Shown one piece after another: positions 5,567-10,247 of a stretch of DNA of 10,247 nt. The position numbers and the translations under genes are program-made. The notes beneath the pieces were generated by a model that saw only the letters and a program-made list of their open reading frames with translations, was not told the origin of the DNA and searched no databases. How positions within the stretch are numbered: position 1 is the stretch's first letter; each line of letters opens with the position of its first letter. The DNA is from an uncultured Alphaproteobacteria bacterium (GTDB lineage Bacteria; Pseudomonadota; Alphaproteobacteria; Rickettsiales; UBA1997): positions 1 to 10,247 of the forward strand of contig CASFUN010000042.1 in NCBI GenBank assembly GCA_949298005.1, in the 5' to 3' direction.

Positions 5567-6492
5567 AAAAAGATGAAGAAAGTAATAAAAAAGAACAAAA
5601 TAAAGAAGAAGATAACAACAAAGAAAAAAAAATAGAAACAGAGGCCAAAGATAGTAAAACTATAAAATCGGAAGACAATAATAATACAAATAAAAACAAG
5701 ACTTCAAATACCAAAGAAGATAAAGAGATAACAAAGCAAAATATAATTAATGATATCTATAATATAACAGACACAGGTGTATCTGAAGAATTTTTGTTCC
5801 CCAAAGAATATAAAAATATTATAAATAATCAAACTACAATAAAGAAAGAAGGTTCAAACAAAGAGTCTGATATACCAATTTTATATGTAGTTGAAAAAAA
5901 TATAGTTGATTTTAATACGACTGAAATACCAGAAGAGATAATGACGATTAAAAGAAGTGAAGAAAACAAACATATACCAACAATAGTAACCACTGATGAT
6001 ATGCAAGACATTGCAAAAAAAGCTATCATTGCAAACGACTTGGCTGTATTAAGAGGTGTTGTTGAACAAGTACAAAATCCTGATTTTATGATAGACTTAA
6101 ACAGAACAGCATTTGTATTTTGTATTGAAAATTCAAAGTATACTTTAGTTAAGTATATGATATATAGTGGTGTTTCTATAAATAGACAGGATAATGAGGG
6201 AAATACACCGTTACATATAGCTATAAAAAACAAAGACTTAAAAATGGTACAATTACTGTTAAACAGTGGTGCTGATATCAATATCGGTAATAACATAAAA
6301 GACACACCACTTTTATATTCTTTAAAACATTCAGATGATAGAATATCGATATTTTTGCTAAAATTTGGTGCAGATATTAATGTAAAAAATCTAGATGATG
6401 AAACAGCACAATCACTATGTATTAAATACGGCAAAAAAAGAATACAGCAATATATAATGGATATAAAACGAACAGGGAATAAAGAAATATGA
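5563..6492 (+). CDS. Ankyrin-repeat protein (C-terminal half of the split gene)
   Basis: A 309-residue frame. Residues 1-60 are a low-complexity K/E/N/D segment continuing the composition of the preceding frame. Residues 60-140 are polar and unassigned. From about 145 there are ankyrin-type helical repeats: degenerate ones at about 147-177 and 180-209, a canonical repeat at 212-241 (GNTPLHIA, then VQLLLNSGADINIG), another at 245-275 (DTPLLYSL, then LLKFGADINVKN) and a partial one from 278. Ankyrin repeats bind other proteins; in intracellular bacteria they are common in exported effectors. With the upstream signal peptide this protein would reach the periplasm or beyond. Read alone from ATG 5563 it would stay cytoplasmic. 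The ATG overlaps the upstream TGA (ATGA), so coupled re-initiation is a real alternative. It ends in another ATGA overlap with rodA and leads an envelope operon. Ankyrin assignment is firm; function is unknown. Confidence 0.82.
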   Translation: MKKDEESNKKEQNKEEDNNKEKKIETEAKDSKTIKSEDNNNTNKNKTSNTKEDKEITKQNIINDIYNITDTGVSEEFLFPKEYKNIINNQTTIKKEGSNKESDIPILYVVEKNIVDFNTTEIPEEIMTIKRSEENKHIPTIVTTDDMQDIAKKAIIANDLAVLRGVVEQVQNPDFMIDLNRTAFVFCIENSKYTLVKYMIYSGVSINRQDNEGNTPLHIAIKNKDLKMVQLLLNSGADINIGNNIKDTPLLYSLKHSDDRISIFLLKFGADINVKNLDDETAQSLCIKYGKKRIQQYIMDIKRTGNKEI

Positions 6493-7616
6493 CTTATGAA
6501 TTTTCAAAAGAATCAATAATTGATAAACTGAATTGGATAAATAAAAACTTAATACTTATATTTATAATATTATTTGCAATAGGTATATCAACATTATATT
6601 CGGCTAGCAATGGAAATATTAAGCCTTGGCCAATAAGACAATTATTATATTTTCTAATTTTTTTCCCTATCTCTATAATCATAGCCATAACTGATATAAA
6701 TTTTTGGTTCAAAAACTCTTATTTTATATATTTTGTTACAACAATATTGCTATTACTTGTAGCTGTTGTAGGGCACAACTCTATGGGTGCTACAAGATGG
6801 ATTAATCTTGGTTTTATACGGATACAGCCATCAGAGTTTATGAAAATAGGTTTGATTTTGGCTTTAGCCAGATATTTTTTTCAATGTAATTTATCAGAAA
6901 TAGATAACAATAAAAAACTTATATTACCTATATTAATGTTTATATTTCCATGCTTATTGATATTAAAGCAACCTAACCTTGGAACTGCACTTATATTAAG
7001 TACAATTATGGTTTCAATATTATTTTTTGTTGGGGTTGGAATGAAAAAATTTATCTTATGTTTCATAATAGCTTTAGCTTCAATTCCAATAGCTTGGAAG
7101 TTTGTTTTACATGATTACCAAAAGCAAAGAGTTATGACTTTTCTTAATCCTGATAGTGACCCATTAAATAGTGGATACAACCTAATGCAATCAAAAATAG
7201 CCATAGGTTCTGGTGGGATATGGGGAAAAGGTTTCCTTAAAGGAACACAAGGACAACTGAAATTTCTACCAGAAAAACATACTGATTTTATATTTACTAT
7301 ATTATGTGAAGAATTTGGTTTTATTGGTGGTCTAACTGTTATAATATTATTCATAATTGTTTTTATAATGTTAATATACATAATAACAAAATGCACACAT
7401 ACATTTGGTAAAGTTATAGTTGCTGGAATTTTCATTAATCTTTTCTGTCATTTTTTTATAAATATAGGTATGATCACAGGTATACTTCCGGTAGTTGGAA
7501 CACCTTTACCCTTGTTTTCATATGGCGGAAGTATAACTGCAACAACATTAATTTCTCTAGGGTTTGTTTTAAATATTGATTTAAATAGAGAAGCAGAAAT
7601 AAAAACTAATTTATAA
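6489..7616 (+). CDS. rodA: Rod-shape SEDS peptidoglycan glycosyltransferase RodA
   Basis: A 375-residue SEDS-family membrane enzyme that polymerises lipid II into glycan strands during cell elongation, normally with the class B transpeptidase PBP2. RodA rather than FtsW is indicated by KQPNLGTALI (160-169), the block LNPDSDP (219-225) with SKIAIGSGG (235-243), GTQGQLKFLPEKHTDFIF (252-269) and NIGMITGILPVVGTPLPLFS (325-344), all with RodA-type wording (FtsW has NIGVNTGLLPTKGLPLP). D266 in HTD corresponds to the catalytic aspartate. About ten membrane helices are apparent and length is normal. The ATG overlaps the ankyrin stop (ATGA, 6489-6492), and AGGGA about 10 bases before it may be a ribosome site. 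PBP2 (mrdA), the usual neighbour, is absent; instead RodA is linked to lipid A and LPS transport genes. MurJ, transcribed divergently nearby, supplies its substrate. Confidence 0.93.
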   Translation: MTYEFSKESIIDKLNWINKNLILIFIILFAIGISTLYSASNGNIKPWPIRQLLYFLIFFPISIIIAITDINFWFKNSYFIYFVTTILLLLVAVVGHNSMGATRWINLGFIRIQPSEFMKIGLILALARYFFQCNLSEIDNNKKLILPILMFIFPCLLILKQPNLGTALILSTIMVSILFFVGVGMKKFILCFIIALASIPIAWKFVLHDYQKQRVMTFLNPDSDPLNSGYNLMQSKIAIGSGGIWGKGFLKGTQGQLKFLPEKHTDFIFTILCEEFGFIGGLTVIILFIIVFIMLIYIITKCTHTFGKVIVAGIFINLFCHFFINIGMITGILPVVGTPLPLFSYGGSITATTLISLGFVLNIDLNREAEIKTNL

Positions 7617-7619
7617 AAC

Positions 7620-8780
7620 ATGAAAAAAAAATTATTTATAATTGCTGGCGAAAAATCAGGAGATTTACTTGGGTCAAAAGTTCTAGCTAAAATTGACAGA
7701 TTTAAATTTGATATTGAAGGAATAGGTGGTAGTTTAATGGAAAATATAGGCTTTAAAAGTAAATTTCCAATGAAAGAATTATCTGTTATGGGAATTTTTG
7801 AAATATTACCAAAAATCTTCAAATTATTAAAAATTATAAATGAAACAGCTGAGTATATAGTTAAAAGTCAGCAAGATATAGTGCTAACTATAGACTCTCC
7901 AGATTTTTGTTTCAGAGTTATGAAAAAAGTCAAAAAACTTGATAAAGACAACAAAATAAAAAAAATACATTTTATAGCACCTAGCGTTTGGGCTTACCGA
8001 AAAAATAGAGCTAAAAAAATATCAAAAATATATTATAGACTATTTTGCATACTGCCTTTTGAACCACCATATTTTGAAAAATATGGACTAAAAACAATTT
8101 TTGTCGGCCATCCTATTTTTGATAAAGATTCAACAGAATATAGTTTCAACAGTAGGTTAATTTCATATAAGAAAAATTCCAAGACTATATCAATAACAGT
8201 TGGTAGCAGAATTAATGAGGTTAAAAAACTTTTACCAATAGTTTTAAAATCAATAAGACTATTAAATGAAAAATATAGTAACCTATTCTATAATTTTTTG
8301 GCAACGGAAGATACATACGAATTAGTAGAAGAGTATATTATAGCTAGTGATATTAAAAATATAAAAATACTAATTAATCAAAATGATAAGAATAAATCAT
8401 TAGAAAATTCAGTATTAGCCATAGCAAAATCTGGAACAAATACATTAGAAATCGCAGCTAGTTCAGTACCTATGATAGTTATATACAAATTTAATAATAT
8501 AACGAATTTAATTGTCAGAATATTAAGACATTTTTCAAAGGTAAAATTCGCAAACTTAATTAATATTATGTCTAACAGAGATATTATTCCAGAATTAATA
8601 CTAAATAAATGCAACTCAATTAACATATTTAAATATGTATCAAACATGTTAGAGAATGAAAAATTAAGACTTGAACAAATATCAATAAATATTAAAGTTT
8701 TAGAGAAACTTGGTTTTAATGATAATAATTCATCTTCAGTAAAAATTGTAGAGGAAATAAATAGGTTAGTAGATGTTTAA
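7620..8780 (+). CDS. lpxB: Lipid-A-disaccharide synthase
   Basis: A 386-residue GT19 enzyme. It condenses UDP-2,3-diacylglucosamine with lipid X to form the lipid A disaccharide at the inner face of the inner membrane. Diagnostic blocks are all present: AGEKSGD (9-15), ELSVMGIFEILP (53-64), IDSPDF (91-96), APSVWAY (120-126), FVGHP (161-165), GSRINEV (195-201), SGTNTLE (271-277, usually SGTATLE) and the C-terminal ANLI...PEL (311-326). Length matches the family. The start lies 3 bases after the rodA stop, and the stop overlaps lptA by 8 bases. It shows that this organism makes lipid A, which separates it from LPS-free Rickettsiales such as Anaplasma, Ehrlichia and Wolbachia. No obvious Shine-Dalgarno; translation probably depends on coupling with rodA. 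Confidence 0.96.
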   Translation: MKKKLFIIAGEKSGDLLGSKVLAKIDRFKFDIEGIGGSLMENIGFKSKFPMKELSVMGIFEILPKIFKLLKIINETAEYIVKSQQDIVLTIDSPDFCFRVMKKVKKLDKDNKIKKIHFIAPSVWAYRKNRAKKISKIYYRLFCILPFEPPYFEKYGLKTIFVGHPIFDKDSTEYSFNSRLISYKKNSKTISITVGSRINEVKKLLPIVLKSIRLLNEKYSNLFYNFLATEDTYELVEEYIIASDIKNIKILINQNDKNKSLENSVLAIAKSGTNTLEIAASSVPMIVIYKFNNITNLIVRILRHFSKVKFANLINIMSNRDIIPELILNKCNSINIFKYVSNMLENEKLRLEQISINIKVLEKLGFNDNNSSSVKIVEEINRLVDV

Positions 8781-9297
8781 AACATTAATAATTTTTTTAT
8801 CTTATATAAATTTTTGTTACGGCAATAACAACATTCCAGGTTCAAAAAACAAAACTATAATAGAAGCAGACAAAGTAATTTTAGAAGACAGAAAAAAAAC
8901 AGTCTCCTTTCATGGTAATGTTATTTGTAAAAATGGCGAAATAACAATTAAAGCTGACCGAATGTTAGTTGAATACAATAAAAAGTTAAGTTCGGGCAAA
9001 GACACAAAAATAGAAAATATATACGCCTATGAAAACGTTAAATTTAGCAATGGTAAAATAATTGTAACTGGAGACAAAGGTAATTATAATCTAGGAAATG
9101 ATCTAGTAATAATTGAAGATAATGTTATGATGAACAATGATGATATCGTTGCGCTTGGAGAAAAATTAACATATAATGTAACAACAGATGACACTAAAAT
9201 GGATGGTATAAAAAAACAAAATAAAAATAATAAGAGAGTTATAATTATTTTGGATGATATAAATAAAATCAAGTATGAGCATGTTATTGGGAAATAG
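8773..9297 (+). CDS. lptA: LPS transport periplasmic protein LptA (OstA-like)
   Basis: A 174-residue protein with an N-terminal export signal (MFKTLIIFLSYINFCYG, about 1-17) and an LptA/OstA beta-jellyroll. LptA oligomers form the periplasmic bridge that carries LPS from LptBFGC to the LptDE translocon. Repeating strand units are visible: IIEADKV (29-35), FHGNVICKNGEITIKADRML (46-65), ENVKFSNGKIIVTGDKGNYN (87-106) and EDNVMM followed by ALGEKLTYN (115-135). The phrase 'F-x-GNV ... I-x-AD ... V-x-Y' is typical. It begins inside the end of lpxB and overlaps the start of lptB by 23 bases. LptC has a related fold but carries an N-terminal membrane anchor; the repeat pattern and the lptB neighbour favour LptA. 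No lptC gene is adjacent. Confidence 0.87.
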   Translation: MFKTLIIFLSYINFCYGNNNIPGSKNKTIIEADKVILEDRKKTVSFHGNVICKNGEITIKADRMLVEYNKKLSSGKDTKIENIYAYENVKFSNGKIIVTGDKGNYNLGNDLVIIEDNVMMNNDDIVALGEKLTYNVTTDDTKMDGIKKQNKNNKRVIIILDDINKIKYEHVIGK

Positions 9298-10015
9298 AAT
9301 TATAAATGTTGAAAATATAAAAAAAACATATGATAACAAAACCGTAGTGGAAGATGTTAGTTTAAATCTAAAACAAGGGGAGATAGTCGGACTACTAGGT
9401 CCAAATGGTGCTGGTAAAACAACAACGTTCTACATGATTGTTGGATTAGTAACTGTTACCAGTGGGAAAATATATCTAGATGGACATGATATAACAAATA
9501 TCCCAATGAACAAAAGAGCTATGGCAGGAATAGGTTACTTACCACAAGAGGCTTCAATATTTAGAGGAATGAATGTAGCTGATAATATATATTCAATACT
9601 CGAACTATCTGAGAAAGATAAACGCAAAAGGCTAAGAAGATTAGATGAATTACTGAACGAGTTCTCAATAACTCACATAAGAAAATCAATGGCATTATCA
9701 TTATCAGGTGGAGAAAGAAGACGTGTAGAAATAGCAAGAGCACTTGCGACAAATCCTTCTTTTATATTGCTTGATGAGCCATTTGCTGGAATAGATCCGA
9801 TAGCTGTGAACGATATAATTAGTATTATATTAAGACTAAAAAATATGGGTATAGGTGTTTTAATAACTGATCATAATGTGCGGGAAACTTTATTAACGGT
9901 AGATAGAGCCTATATAGTCCATGATGGTAAAATTTTGGCATCAGGTAACAGAGAAGAAATTATAAATAATAAAGAAGTTAAAAAATTTTATTTAGGCGAT
10001 AATTTTTCAATTTAA
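9275..10015 (+). CDS. lptB: LPS export ABC transporter ATPase LptB
   Basis: A 246-residue cytoplasmic ABC ATPase that powers extraction of LPS from the inner membrane with LptF/LptG. All motifs are intact: Walker A GPNGAGKTT (42-50), Q-loop GYLPQEASIF (87-96, Q91), signature LSGGERRRVEIARAL (143-157), Walker B with catalytic Glu in FILLDEPFAGIDP (163-175) and the H-switch ITDHN (197-201, H200). The wording GLLGPNGAGKTTTFYMIVGL, LPQEASIFRG and LLDEPFAGIDPIAV is characteristic of LptB among ABC ATPases. The ATG at 9275 lies within lptA; a second ATG two codons on (9281) is equally possible, since recognisable similarity starts only around residue 9. It is the last gene of the operon in view; lptF/lptG, its membrane partners, are not present. 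Confidence 0.95.
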   Translation: MSMLLGNRIINVENIKKTYDNKTVVEDVSLNLKQGEIVGLLGPNGAGKTTTFYMIVGLVTVTSGKIYLDGHDITNIPMNKRAMAGIGYLPQEASIFRGMNVADNIYSILELSEKDKRKRLRRLDELLNEFSITHIRKSMALSLSGGERRRVEIARALATNPSFILLDEPFAGIDPIAVNDIISIILRLKNMGIGVLITDHNVRETLLTVDRAYIVHDGKILASGNREEIINNKEVKKFYLGDNFSI

Positions 10016-10127
10016 TTATTTTTTTATGATAGTATAGTCATATTTATGTGATATATCGCTATTTTTTATAAAAATTAATAATTATTTATTTTATATATAA
10101 ACATATTAATTCAATTTTGTTAACATC

Positions 10128-10156
10128 TTGACAACAGTTATTTGTATTATTATGAT
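10128..10156 (+). promoter_or_regulatory. Near-consensus sigma70 promoter firing out of the window
   Basis: TTGACA (10128-10133, perfect) and TATGAT (10151-10156, 5 of 6) are separated by exactly 17 bases. Transcription would start around 10163. No gene is recognisable between there and the window end at 10247, so its target (a coding gene with a long leader, or a stable RNA) lies downstream. The rest of 10016-10247 is very AT-rich and holds no supported gene. lptB has no convincing terminator in it. Confidence 0.7.
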
Positions 10157-10247
10157 TTCGGTGTGTAAGTTGTTATTATTTATCATTTCATAATGACTCC
10201 ACATGGTATATTTTTTATTGAGAAAATATATTAATTAATTTTTTCCT

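Noticed and set aside
5410..5714. Minus-strand frames rich in Phe, Ser and Leu opposite the K/E-rich segment
   Set aside because: They are mirror images of the Lys/Glu/Asp codons of the ankyrin gene, with no start signals or family features.
5829..6434. 201-codon minus-strand frame opposite the ankyrin repeats
   Set aside because: The ankyrin repeats on the plus strand are clear coding, and the antisense frame shows no recognisable family.
6489..7616. Assignment as FtsW
   Set aside because: The blocks GTQGQLKFLPEKHTD and NIGMITGILPVVGTPLPL follow RodA wording, not the FtsW versions.
10048..10067. Possible terminator after lptB (GTGA-TATA-TCGC then a T-run)
   Set aside because: Only four pairs, one of them a G-U wobble; too weak to support a call.
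10106..10204. 32-codon minus-strand mini-ORF
   Set aside because: Asn/Ile-rich, with no ribosome site; it lies across the strong plus-strand promoter. Length is within chance for this composition.
10192..10233. 13-codon plus-strand ORF downstream of the terminal promoter
   Set aside because: Too short, with no Shine-Dalgarno and no recognisable leader-peptide features.

Overview
The window is strongly AT-rich, gene-dense DNA from a Gram-negative bacterium with LPS. The base composition, the short intergenic gaps, the many AAA/ATA/AAT codons, the ankyrin-repeat protein and the alphaproteobacterial look of the envelope genes suggest a host-associated member of Rickettsiales or Holosporales. 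This assignment is an inference from gene content. The LpxB, LptA and LptB genes argue against Anaplasmataceae, which lack LPS.

Left part (1-1500): the window opens inside the last codons of a plus-strand gene whose C-terminus resembles phage tail collar/fibre proteins (1-90). A second, truncated copy of the same tail end lies at 1356-1433. The two copies flank a minus-strand family 8 glycosyltransferase gene (129-1214) that has a clear sigma70-type promoter and Shine-Dalgarno of its own. This looks like the remains of a prophage or tail-fibre locus with an LPS-modifying cargo gene.

Middle part (1455-5212): a minus-strand outer-membrane beta-barrel protein with its own intrinsic terminator; a plus-strand single pseudopilin gene with a near-consensus promoter; and a minus-strand two-gene unit, murJ (lipid II flippase) followed by an M20 metallopeptidase, joined by an ATGA overlap.

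Right part (5228-10015): a tightly packed plus-strand operon. It starts with an exported, Lys/Glu-rich ankyrin-repeat protein that is split into two reading frames across a poly-A stretch. It continues with rodA (cell-elongation glycan polymerase), lpxB (lipid A disaccharide synthase), lptA (periplasmic LPS bridge) and lptB (ATPase of the LPS exporter). Neighbours overlap by 4, 8 and 23 bases or are 3 bases apart, so they are probably co-transcribed. MurJ, RodA, LpxB, LptA and LptB together cover lipid II export, glycan polymerisation, lipid A synthesis and LPS transport: the window is essentially an envelope-building region.

The main item for a second look is the split ankyrin gene. Its two halves have continuous composition and are offset by exactly -1, and in-phase slippery heptamers (A AAA AAA and A AAA AAG) lie just upstream of the stop codon. 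It may be a recent homopolymer indel, a sequencing error, or a gene read through by transcriptional slippage or -1 frameshifting. The last 230 bases contain no recognised gene but do contain a near-perfect promoter (10128-10156) that fires out of the window.
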